Origin: Oscheius onirici
Lineage: Eukaryota; Nematoda; Chromadorea; Rhabditida; Rhabditidae
DNA: 64,000 nt
Reading direction: 5' to 3'
Assembly (NCBI GenBank): GCA_932521025.1
Contig: OW051473.1
Span: forward strand, 6,510,001-6,574,000
Within the stretch, counting starts at the first letter, position 1; every line of letters begins with the position of its first letter. The position numbers and the translations under genes are program-made. Shown one piece after another: positions 11,230-22,885 of this stretch. The notes beneath the pieces are model-generated. The model was not told the DNA's origin and searched no databases. It saw nothing but the letters and a program-made list of their open reading frames with translations.

Positions 11230-14074
11230 TTACTTTTTCAAAGCTTCAGAGTTCTTTTTCTTCTCCCTCTTCTTCCGAGAAGGCACGAGATCGACTCCTT
11301 TAAGTGTAGTTACTCCATTTCTCTGGAGTTCTTGGAGCTTTTGAATCTTTTCTTTCAAATCGATGAATTCTATAAATTGTACGGATTGTGGACAAATTTT
11401 GAACAGTCTTACTTTCCCATCTCGACTGGAAATTTCCAAACTCTTCTCTGGTTAGAGTTTGTTGCGATCTAGCCATAAGTTTTTCCTCCTTGGTCCTTTC
11501 CTTCAAGACCTCACTGCATTTTCTCCTCTCTAGCGTCATCGCTTTCATGAAGTCGATAAACTCGGTGATTTTGTCGTGTTCCGTAATGGCTGTCTTTCTT
11601 GCAGAGCGAATCTGTAGAGCTCGCTTGTATCTAAAAGTCAAGGACTCAATATCATGAAAGAAAAATTCCGTACCTGTAGATCCTGGCAATTTTTGTTTCT
11701 TGTTCAACCTCCGTCATCGGATGAAGTCCTGTGACTGGTCCTAACTGCAACTCACTGATCATCGTTTCGGCATCGGCGAAAGATTCCTAAACATTCGATG
11801 TTTAAAAGTTGCTAAACAAACATACCACTTCAAACTCATTTCTTTCTGGGTTGTGAGTCAACATGACAAGATCATCATGTCTGTACTTTGGACGATCAGG
11901 GCGTTGGTTTTCCCCGTTTCGGAATAGAGCCAAGTATGGACTTGATTTTCTGAAGAGCACCACATCGTCCATTGTTATGAGATCGGCGTACTGAGATGTG
12001 AAGATTTCAAAAAAGGCAATACAATCTCACCTGTTCAAACTCCTTTTCTCTTTTTCGTGATTTTGTTGTTTCTCGTTTGTGGAAAGCTTCCAATCTACGT
12101 AACTTCTTAGACTTGACCACCTTCTTCTTTCTTCTCTGTTTTCTCGTTCGAATTACATTGCCACTAGTCTTTTTGAGTTTAGCTGGACGGAAATCTTCTT
12201 CCTCCTCTTCTTCAGGTTCCTCCTATAGTTTCAGTTAGAAATTGAAAAAAAGCAAGAACTTACCGAGATTTGCTTTTCAAATGTGCGCTCTTCGATAGTT
12301 TCTTCAGCCGGATCTTTCTGCAAAGTATCATCCATATCCATCTCTTCGTCATTTCCACGTTCAGGAGTCGCATAAATGGAATCAGAGTCATTGTCACGTT
12401 GCGATGTCGGAGGCGTCTCAAAGGCAGAGTCACGAGTATCTTCGCCACCTTCAGTTTCAAATTCCTGGATGCTATCTTCCTTGTCATCTGTGAAATATCC
12501 GTTGTTGGTATGAGCACAGCCATTGATTCCATTTGTCTTATGATGGCCGTTGAGTTGACGAGGAGTCTCTTCATCCGAGTCTTCAGGCGAATCAAGGCTT
12601 GCTTGGCTCATATGCCTACGACCGTTTGTTCTGGCACGGAACGGCGAGTCATCTAGAGCGAGTGTCGTTTGAGCAACGATGTAGCCTTCAGTTCTGCCAT
12701 CACCTTTTCCAATCTGTAACAGTTCACTTTTAAAATGAAATATTTGAACTGAATACCTTCTTCAAGATAATCTTCAATGGAGTAGGTGATACAGACGGCG
12801 CGGTTGGCGGATGTGTGAACTTTTTAATTTCTTCAGCTTCCAATTGGTTGCCACGGCTGGATCTACGCGAAGAGATGTTGTTACTCTTAAAAAGAATGTA
12901 TGTTGAAAAATTTGTACTCGTACCGTTGACTGCCCATTACAATCATTGCTTTCAGCTCCTTCCGAAGATGTTGATGAAGAGCTGGAGGACTCAGTTGCAA
13001 GCATGTTACGTTTCTTCAAGGCATTGTCCCGCTCTGCTCTCCAGATTCGGTCCTCCTCTAACATATCGTCGACTTCTGCGCGCTCTCGTCTCCTTCGAAT
13101 TGCTTCTTCTTTCCGTTCCTGTCGCTCAAACTCTGGATTCACCAAGAGAGGTTCGGGCAAGATAAGATCGCCCTAAAATGAATGTTTAAAGAAGTTTAAA
13201 GAGAAAGGCTTACCCCAAAAAAGTAGTCATCTCTCAAACAGCCGAGCAGTTCTCTTCCTTCAATGTCGAACTCGTAGTTCGCATACTCGTGAGCGGCTTG
13301 ACGAATATTCTCTTCGAGTTTTGGATCACTCGGCTTCCACTTTGTACACTTTTTCCATCTCATTGCAGCAAGATACACTAAACGAATTAGTTAAATATTG
13401 AAAAACATACTCACGATTGTGTATCAGAGGGTTTGTGTGCTTTTCGTCATCGAGGAGCCTCTTCAGAGTTCCCATCTTTTTGTATTTGTGTCTATCTTTC
13501 ATCCTAAGTAGATTTTTGTGAAAAGAAAGATAAATTTGACCCACCAGAACCCTTCATTCAAGGCAAATTGGCCGACTGCGCCTCGGATGAACTGCTTGTC
13601 GTAATACTCCGAAATTTCTTCCCTAGACTTCTTTTTCTCAGATTCAGTTTCGCCTTCTGTCAAAACATTCCTAATGTTTGAGTTTTGGAACAGAATCAGA
13701 ATGGATCATTACCAGTTTCCCAGTTTTGCAGTATGTGCGGCATCAATCAGTTGAACCTCGTCCGTGTGACTCCACTGTCCTTTGAATCTATGCTTCGAGA
13801 GACCGTCCACAATTCTGTACGCATGTCCTCTCTTGTGATCGCCCATTTCGGCGCCCATACGAAAACACTAAAATAAAAATATATTTATAACGTATTGAAA
13901 AAATCTTACCGGAAGACAGATGACAGCTTCACATTCGGCGCATTCTACGTAAATAACGTCCTCCAGTTCACTCAAACAATTGCAACAGTCGGTTCTGATC
14001 GGCGGAGTTTCTTCTGCAGGTGTTTCCAGGTCGACGAGGTACTCGTCATCGCTGTCGAGATCACTCTCGGTCAT
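11230..14074 (-). CDS. ada-2: ADA2-type transcriptional adaptor (ZZ, SANT)
   Basis: Thirteen exons join without a frame break to 784 residues: 14074-13910, 13867-13713, 13670-13545, 13503-13415, 13377-13214, 13172-12924, 12885-12757, 12713-12264, 12222-12031, 11990-11826, 11786-11674, 11630-11413, 11369-11230. The N-terminus carries a ZZ zinc finger (CCNC...CAEC...CLPCF...HKRGHAYRI, residues about 28-75), then a SANT/Myb domain (KGQWSHTDEVQLIDAA...LGNW). The order ZZ-SANT, then a basic/coiled middle and a region with MISELQLGP...YKRALQIRSARK, is that of ADA2. ADA2 proteins tie GCN5-type histone acetyltransferase to SAGA/ATAC complexes in the nucleus. Residues about 330-560 form a long acidic, Ser/Thr-rich insert followed by a very basic stretch. 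The assignment to one of the animal paralogues (TADA2A or TADA2B) is open. Confidence 0.85.
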
Positions 14075-16105
14075 CTATAAATTATTTAAAAATGGTGTGG
14101 AAGGGTGATAGTGAGACAAAAATTAACGGATGTTATAGGAACGCTTCCCACGGTCAGTTAATAGTGCTGACCACACACGCGACGCAGCCGCTGCGCGCAT
14201 ATGGTCAGCGTTGCCTAGCTAATAAGAATTTATTAAGGGACTAGTTCAAGTTTGGAGCATTAAGAAAACTCGAAATGAGCCAAAAGACACTTAAACTGTG
14301 GTATAAGTTGCACAGGCGAACTAGGATCTTCGTTTGAAAGTTTGAAAATGTACAGTAGCGTGGAATAGCCGTCTGAGCACAAATAGGTCTGCATTCTAGA
14401 CATGCGTCCGATGTAAATTAAGTTGACCCTTTTAGAATACAAATATGTTGGCATTTCTGTAGCAGGAAATTCTATCGTGAAACAAACAACATCTTGAAGG
14501 CATACTTAATTGTACGAGTTGGTATAAGTGCACTGAAAGAAATATATTGAAATTTCATATTTGCCAAATAAACGCAAAACTGCTACTGTGTGCAAAAAAT
14601 GTTGTGCTAAAGATCTGCTGGCCTGAAGATTTTGGTCTTGCGAACCACTCGAACCACGAACCAACGAATCGCAGTGTCCGTGTGTCATACTGTGCTACGT
14701 AACATTTAGAGGCTATTGTGGCGAGTGTAAGCGTAAGACACATTAGTTACATAGTCTATGAAAATCTGACTTGTTTGAAATCGAATATCCAGGTGTTTAT
14801 TTAAGACTCAGACATGCAATGTGGTACGAAATACATTATTTGGAAGCAAAAAGGCACTCACAATTGTAGTGGTCAACATCATACGGTAATGAATGAGACA
14901 AAGGGTGAGAAGATCCATGTTTCAGAAATTTTAACTGCGGGTTCTAGATTGGGGTGGAAACTGGGAAATACTACACTTTTGCGTTCTCAAACGTTTGATT
15001 TGTTTCCCCTCGTTCTCTGAAGTTCAATTTTCCAAGCAACACTTCTGCCGTTGCCTTTGGTACCATTTGGCGACTCGCTGTTTGCAGCTAATGGTCGAAT
15101 AGTGATTTGTTAGTCGGACCATATGGTGAGTTGCTTTGTGCGCGGAAGTCTTCAGCCCATAGCTTCAACACTTTTTCAGCTGCAGATGGGAAGTTCCGGT
15201 GCATCCAGATGTGTTATTTGTTATTATTAAACTGTCGTTTACGGCATATGTGCCTTTCGCAGCTCATTTGCCTATCATCTGTAGTCTACACTCGACGACG
15301 TTTTTTCTGAGATGCTAATAACATCCGCCGATTTGTTTACTTGATCCCGATCAGAAATCGGAGACGCTGGGCCATAAGATATCGGTGCTCGTGGTCCTTC
15401 TTTTGGCCATATCGCCCTTACACTGGTCAGCTGCGTTGAATACACGGGCGTTGACCATTTCTAAACTTTTCGACGGCTGTCTCGGGGCCAAATGATCTCA
15501 GGGTCACTTCTACACGCCAAATCACTGCAATCATCTCTTTTGCAATTATGCTACCACAGATTTAACAGGAAAGTTCTGAACGGCAAGTTGTCACATTAGA
15601 AAGAACATCGTTTTTCATAAAAGTGACAACATTAATTATCTTGAAACAATATGGTTGACTTCTCTGATTAGGAGAGAGTCTGTCGCGCCATGCGCGCACA
15701 CGGAACGACAGGTTTCGTCTCCACATTATTTTGCTACCTACGGCCCTGGAATATTGATCTTTTTTATCAGTTAGAAATGTGAAACTTTTTGAAGGAAGAC
15801 TCTCGCGCAGCTGGTCCTTATCTGATTCTATTGACTGATTTGTTTGGTGATGTCCAACTGGCGCGACCAGTCAATTAAAGCCCAACCCAATGTTCGAAAC
15901 ACCTAATTTCCCAAAAAGTTTCCGTCCGTTATTGGAGCAGACCTTTTTGCTTCCTGCCCGATGTCCATCTTCAAGACGTTTCTCGTCGTATTTCGCTCAT
16001 AAAAAAGTGCGCAGACTGAACTGCTGCCCTTTGACGATTTACTATCTGTCCTCTATATTGATACTTTCCCGTTTTTCAGTTCTCGAATGCGATAGCATAA
16101 GCCGA
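14075..16105. other. Intergenic between divergent ada-2 and egl-15
   Basis: About 2 kb separating the start of the minus-strand ADA2 gene from the start of the plus-strand FGF receptor gene, so both promoters should lie here. Only short open frames are seen and I recognise no domain or RNA gene. A TTTTTCAG trans-splice-like acceptor precedes the receptor start at about 16070-16080. Confidence 0.6.
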
Positions 16106-19100
16106 ATGTTCTTGGCTCTGCTTCTTTTTCTCCCATCCTTTTTGGCCCAAACTACCCAGCCGCCGCAAAACTACAGAAGTAAGTTGTATGAATAGCCAGA
16201 CCCGTGATATGCCTGACACGCTTTTCTTCATGTGTACCGTCGAAAGGGTATCAATCTTTCTTTGAACGGCGCATATACTACTGACAGCGGTTTTTGTTTG
16301 GTGCTGTAGTGTCTGTTAAAAAGGTTTTTTTTTAGTTGGAGTACCTCGCTTCAGGAGTTTCGAGAAGTCCACACACGAGGTTTATTTAGGAGATAAGGTA
16401 AGCATTTTTTTGCATTTTCAAAGTACTTCCAGAATGGGTTGAGATACTTTTGATTTGAAATTGTAGCCAAATTGAATACTGCGTTTCACTGCTGGACTTT
16501 CATAAAATTTGTTTCAGGTACGGCTGAGCTGTTCTGCAGTAGCTACTCCTAAACCAACGGCTTACTGGTTTCGAAATGGAGAGCCTCTTGACGAGAACGC
16601 GTTCAAAAACAATCGTTTCAAAGAGAACAAAAATGACATGATGCTGGAGATCAAAAAGGTGGAGGTGTCGGATCAGGTGAACTTTACTGATAACAAAATG
16701 GAAACCCTTTTCAGGGACTGTGGTCATGCAAAGTGAACAACTACATTGGTTCGATCAGTAGAAACTTTACTGTGGAGATCATAGGTGAGTCCGGGGTGTG
16801 ATGCTGGTATGTTGCATGTTCTTACAGACTTCTGTGACTATTTTCTTAACTATGGCATGCCTCAAAGTTCTATCCCCTTGGAATGTGTGTGTTTGTGGAG
16901 GCACCAACAGTTTCTTCGCCCTGATCTGGATTTCTCCATTGCTACTCAAGAGAACTGTTCCAAGTACCGAGAAAGCATTAGTCGACAGCAGAAAAGACCT
17001 CTCGTCAAATTCCCTTGCTACACTCCTCCCTGTGATGCTTTTGGGCGACCGCTGCAGCAGCCTCGCCACCAACCAAAAGTGCATGAGCATGTGACTCGCA
17101 TAAATGGTGAGAATTTATTATGGTTTTTTACAGATCCAGTGAAGCTCCTTGATCTGGTAGCTGACCAACATGGGGCCGATATCAGTCACTTGTTGCCAGA
17201 TCTCGTTCCGTTCGATCAAATGTGGAAAATCAGAAATATGTTGACAAATTGGAAGCGACTAAGCCCACAGATGAAAAGAGAAAAGGCTCACTCTGTGGTG
17301 AAAATGCATCAAGAGTATAGGGAACAAAAAGAGATTGGTGGGATTTGGAACACTTGTTGGGTTTGAGCTGGTAACTGGTTTGCAGATGAAAATGTTCAAG
17401 AGGAGCAAGATGATGGCTTGACTGTGCTGGATCCCGCTCCTGGCAAAACTCCAGCTCAGGAACAGTACAACACCTACTTTTCCAATTTCTCTTCTGCCAC
17501 CGAAGTCGAACAGGCTGTTCTAACACCAGCACCGGAAGGTGAAATTGCCAATTTTACTCATGGTAATTCCTTTTCAGAAAAACCCGCTTTCAAGCGTGGT
17601 GATGAGCATGATAAGTCGATCGCCTCACCTGCTGGTCGTACCATTCGTCTCAGTTGCAAGACTTCTGGATATCCAGAGCCGAAAATTGCCTGGCACAAAA
17701 ATGGAGCTCTGATTCTACATGAAAGTCCAAGAAACTCTGGCTCCGACTACAAAATTAGAAAGTGGACGCTTGAAATGGAAGACACGACGGAAGGAGACTC
17801 AGGAATCTACATGTGCGAGGTAAGGCATTCACAGTCACTGTTAATCAAGTTTATGTAGGTTTGGAACAAGCACGGAGCCGTCGTCAAAAAATTTAACGTA
17901 ACAATTGTCAACAGAATGAGATCTCCTCCTTTCATCGTCCCCAATATTCTCAAGAATCAAGAGGTTGGGCAATAGGTAAACCAAATATTACTTATCCAGG
18001 TCATTGTTAATCAAACTGTTACCTTCCAATGCAAGGTGATCTCCGATCTGATTCCGCACATCATGTGGGTGAAGATCGACAAGAGTGAGAACGGCAAGAT
18101 CTACTACTACAACGATACGGCAAAAGAAAACATGTTCAGATACACAGAAATGGATACTCTTCCGGTTTTTTATTATAGTATTGAGAAATAACTATTTTAG
18201 CATGCCCGAATAATTAAAAGTAAAGACGAGTCGACTTTGATCATAGACAGTGTGAAAACGACCGATCAAGGTGTGTATGCCTGTATCACTGGAAATAGTC
18301 TGGGAACGGTAAGTTCCTTACTCTTGGTATTTGAACTAAAGTTTTCAGTCGATCGCGCATGCAAATCTCACGGTTTCGGACTTTATCGTCATGGAAATTC
18401 CTACAGGAGACGTCGAACCAGAATACTCTGGCTTCCATATCTGTAAGACAGTTCCCGCGTATTTCCATTATTTTTTTCAGTCCTTGTCTGTCTGATTGCT
18501 ATCATGTTGACAATCATTCTTTCCGTCGGTATTTCTTACTTTACCTGCGTAAAATACCTAAGAAGAAAACGACAGGAAGATCGCGCTGCATTACTCACGA
18601 AGAGAAAGAAGATCGTGGTCCACAAAAAGCAACGAGAAGATGATGCATGGTCCGATTTGCCTTCTTCTTACAAGATCACCGTAAATTATTTGCAGTAATT
18701 GTAAAGACAAAATTTTCAGATCGAAGCCGGCTCTTCAATAGTAAAGAAAGGCAGACGTCCTCGGCTAAGCTCTGACATGACTTTGCTTGACGATTATGAA
18801 GTCGACACTGATCCAAGATGGGAAATCGACAGAAAGAGGTAAAATCTAATTAAAAACTGACTCGACGGTTCTGTAGGCTTGATATCCAAGAAGAAATCGG
18901 TTCTGGAGCATTTGGAGAAGTGTTCAAAGCTCAGCTTCATCCTGACAGAAAGTCAAAGGATAAAGACGTGAACAAATTTATATATCTTTTCAGATTTGTG
19001 TTTTCAGGTTATTCCAGTGGCTGTGAAAAAAGTGAAACCATGTGCCACTGAAAGAGATTTGGTTGCTCTTGTTGGTGAGATGGAAATGTTCAAGGTATAC

Positions 19101-21187
19101 AATTCCAAACACCTGTGTATTTGAAAATTTAGACAATCGGAAATCATGACAATGTTCTTCGTCTGGTCGGCTGCTGTACCGGTGTTGGACCTCTCTACGT
19201 GGTTCTTGAGCTTTGCGAACATGGAAATCTTCGGTTGTCAATTGTAAATTTATTTTACATTTCACTGTTTAGTGATTTCCTTCGAGCTCATCGTCCCAAA
19301 GAAGACAAACAGTCTGGGCACAGAAGTGAAAATGGTCCGATTGACTATCTGGCTCCGAGGAAATCGAGCACTACACAGGTTTCACTTATCATTCTGATAC
19401 AAAAATTAAATTGCAGGTTCTGATTGAAAATTTGACACAACGGCACCTTGTAGAATTTGCCTGGCAAGTTGCGAAGGGAATGTCTTACATGGCTAGCAAA
19501 AAGGTAGACATTCATTAAAAATTAAACGCCTTTGTTTTCAAGATTGTTCATCGCGATTTGGCTGCCAGAAATGTGCTTGTCGCCAGAAACTTTGTTATGA
19601 AGATTTCTGACTTTGGACTATCTCGTGATGTTCATTACCGCGACTACTACAGGTGAGTTGATCTTTCAATCTCACATCTCGAATGAACGCCGATAACACG
19701 CTCTTATACTAAGACCCCTCTCGTCAATTACCTTCTTTTCTAGAAAGCGCGGAAGAGAACGAATCCCGTACAAGTGGATGGCCATTGAATCCTTGGACGA
19801 GAACCAAATTTCGACAATCGAAAGTGATGTGTAAGTCGATAAAACCGCCATCAATGAAGCAGGCTACAGATGGTCTTTTGGAATCCTTTTGTGGGAGATA
19901 ATGACTCTTGGAGGAACACCTTACCCGACGATTGCAATGCAACAGCTTTACAATTGTCTCAAAGCGGGATACAGGTGCCAGTTGCAAAAAAATCAATTTA
20001 TATAAAATACAGGATGGAAGCTCCTCACAACTGCCCAGAGGAAATTTATCGTCTGATGACGGCGTGTTGGCAGGAAAGGAGAGAAAAAAGGCCTTCTTTC
20101 AACATGATTGTCGATTTTTTGGAATGGATGCTCAGTGATGGCGAAAATTCCGATATTGATGTAATTGACAAGTTGAACGCGGTTTCAAACTACTTTTCAG
20201 GATTACTCTCCACGATCTGGTGGAAGTTCAGACGAGAGAGATGTGGACGGGGACATATCTTCACCACAGTCTGAAGAAGAACAAGCTTCGAGTAAACGGC
20301 GTCATCGACCACTGTCTGCTCCAGTAAATCTTCCATCTGACGTAGGTTTTTAAAATGGGACAAATCTTTTAGAGTATGCGTAAAACCATGCTGAGCGCCG
20401 GACAAAGACTTATTTGAATACTCTTCGGAAAATGCGCTGTTTTCAGCCACAGCACGACATTTGTGACGAAGAAAACTTGGATGACTTGCCTGAAGAGGAT
20501 GCTCCAAATTTGTTAGAAATGGATACTCTGCTTCCTTCAAGTGTACCAAAGTACCATCATTATTCCATCCCACAGAAGCTTTTCCGACAACATACAGGTA
20601 GAAGATTTTTGTTGAAACTTATTTTTGACGTCCAGATCCTACATCAGAATCTAAAGACTCCTCCTATTTGGAACAGCGCCATATCAGTTCTATAGTTGCT
20701 CCTTCCGTTGACTCGGCTATTGGATCGCCAGCTTGGCATCTCATGGACTCACACTATTCGATTCCAACAGCAGGTTCTATTCGTTTGAGTACTATGAATA
20801 CCACATTTGCTACAGATCAAGGAAAGCCAGCCCATTTCTATGTAAATGTTGGAAGCATTGATACCACACCTAAGACCAAGTTTCCGTTTCCACCGAACAT
20901 GACGAGGTTGCTGAAACTTTCTAAAGAACAACAAAATGTTTCAGAATTTCCCAAAACTCACTGGCTGATAATGTATCTCACTTTTTCTTCAATGGAAAAA
21001 CAAATGCGGCATATATGCCATCCCCCAACTTGCTTCTGGAACGCGAAGATTTGGCCAGAAGGTGAGAACAACCCAATGTATTTTACTTTTTGTCAGACAA
21101 TCGGAGGAGTCGTCCACATCCTCGGGTCGAGGCAAATCCACCGAGAGCGAAGACAAAATTGTTCCGATGTCGGATTACAGCTCGTAA
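16106..21187 (+). CDS. egl-15: EGL-15-type fibroblast growth factor receptor
   Basis: Start at 16106 with a signal peptide ([15 protein letters not shown]). Exons: 16106-16178, 16336-16397, 16518-16676, ~16715-16784, alternative 16828-17106 or 17134-17337, 17386-17819, 17859-17963, 18000-18164, 18201-18308, 18349-~18442, then TM and kinase exons from ~18480 to 21187. Ectodomain: Ig1, a worm-specific insert, an acid box ([11 protein letters not shown]), Ig2 and Ig3 (each with paired Cys/Trp). One TM segment lies at ~18482-18560. The kinase has [43 protein letters not shown] (two adjacent activation-loop tyrosines) and YKWMA, with no visible loss of catalytic residues. The long Ser-rich tail ends MSDYSS. 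FGF receptors signal at the plasma membrane; the C. elegans protein guides sex myoblast migration and fluid balance. A possible poly(A) signal is at 21485. Confidence 0.93.
16828..17106 (+). other. egl-15: egl-15 alternative cassette exon, first copy
   Basis: 279 bases (93 codons) between an acceptor CTTACAG and donor ATG|GTGAGA, phase 1 at both ends. It encodes a Cys-containing segment starting [10 protein letters not shown] and ending HEHVTRING. It can join Ig1 upstream and the acid-box exon at 17386 without changing frame, so it can replace, or be included with, the next cassette. Confidence 0.8.
17134..17337 (+). other. egl-15: egl-15 alternative cassette exon, second copy
   Basis: 204 bases (68 codons), acceptor TTTACAG, donor ATTG|GTGGGA, again phase 1 at both ends. 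It starts [14 protein letters not shown] and ends EYREQKEIG. It lies only 27 bases after the first cassette, too short for efficient splicing between the two, which favours mutually exclusive use. C. elegans egl-15 is known for mutually exclusive exons 5A and 5B at this site. I cannot say which copy corresponds to which. Confidence 0.8.
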
Positions 21188-22885
21188 GCCGATCACAGAA
21201 AACCAGAAAATTGTCGCATTTAGAATAACAGACTCTCACTTGCCCCTTCGGCGACTGGGCGACCGGAAAAAGTCCGATAACGAGCAGCGGAGAAACGCGG
21301 TCGGGAACCTTGTTCAGAAACTGTCGGGCAACCTCTAATTGCGTTCATTGTATAAAAAAATAGTGGCCGCAACGGAGCCATGAATCTTTTTATTCTTTTT
21401 GAACAAGGTCTAACACTGGAATGCATACAATACTCATTGGTCTCACTCTGTATATTCGTAGTTCTTCTTTAACAATTGCTTTGGAATAAAGTTGCCAAAC
21501 TAAAGACCGTTGTGTCTAGGTTACCTTTTGGTTATAAAGATGGTCGGGGAGACTAAGAGATCGCAGGGTTCATCTTCCCAAACTGGACAAGCCGCCACAT
21601 CGTTTCGTAGGCCAGTGGTTGCAAATAAAGATGAGAATCTCTGCCGATTTAATAAATTGAGGTTTATGTTGAATCTTATGTCGTTTAGATAGAAATAAAA
21701 TGTTTTCTGAGACTGCAGCATACAGTATTGCCGCCAGTTCCCATAAAGTCATTGAGTTTGCTCTATCCGTTCTCAAATCTTTTAGAATCAGTTCCAAGTA
21801 TTTTTTGAAACATATGTGGCACATCATTATGGTTCGCTTTATTCCTGTAATAGCGGTAGCAAAATGCAAAAGTTGCTGAAGGCGTTTGACTGTCGATCAC
21901 AGCGTTTTCACAAAGTTCCTTTACGTCAGCGGCTTCAACAAAAAGTGACATCTCTATCCACAGACCATTTACCCGCTACAATCTACGTCACGGTCGCGAA
22001 GATCCTAACGTTCTTTATTCTCGAACTCGTCCTTTTGAGGCGAGTGTCCGCTGCAACACTTTTAGAAGCAGAAAGCTCTCTAACCATAAAAACGGGAAGA
22101 CCGAAACAGAAACATAAGAGATTATCGAGACAAACTGCGCATGGATGGAACATCCGCCTAGGGTTAATGATCTTTTAACCAATTGTCGCTGATATATCGA
22201 CTAAAACACAACTTCTCCAAAAAAGGATCTTGTTTCCTCCGTGACATCTTATGGTCCGGGCGGGAACAATTCAATGTTGCCTTGTGATTGACCAAGCGGA
22301 CATAAACATAAAAACTTTCCGGTTAAAATTGATGAACTTTTTTCAAGTTTGCGGTCCAGGTCGTCAGATATAAGCTATCCCGGATAAGAATATACACCGC
22401 CAAGTGTTTTGATAACCTGAAGTGAATGTTAGATCTTTGTATTTAACCTTTTCCGAAAAGTCGCTAAAACTGGAACATTTTTGTCCGATGCAGAGAATGT
22501 TGGAATAAGCTATGCCCGGTAAAATTCACTGCCAGTGCATGCTGAAAAAGAACAGCCCCACAATAGTGGAAACAAATGGATCTGTGAATAGCTTATCTTT
22601 CGATTTCTGTTTGTAGTTCGATCAGATCCTAATTGTTGTTGGTAAAGTGCGAATGCTTTACAGTCATTCGACCTCATGAATCCCTCGGATCTACATCGTG
22701 TTTCTGCAATTAGAGGATTTGCGAGGGACCGCCCCCACCTCCCCTCCTTCGAAAAACGGTAGCCGCGGGATTTTCTGTATAAATACGATTCGGCCGGCGT
22801 CTGACACTCGACGCCTGGCATTTTGTGTGAACTCTCGTACGACATCTACGGCTATCCGGATACAGAATATACAGCTAAATAACAG
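21188..22885. other. Intergenic between egl-15 and the hedgehog-related gene
   Basis: Contains the receptor 3' UTR (AATAAA at 21485) and the presumed promoter of the downstream gene. Short frames only. No repeat or RNA gene was recognised. Confidence 0.6.
22778..22785 (+). promoter_or_regulatory. Candidate TATA box
   Basis: TATAAATA about 100 bases upstream of the hedgehog-related start codon at 22886, in a GC-richer context than the surrounding DNA. Spacing and sequence fit a core promoter, but no transcription start is known. Confidence 0.45.
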
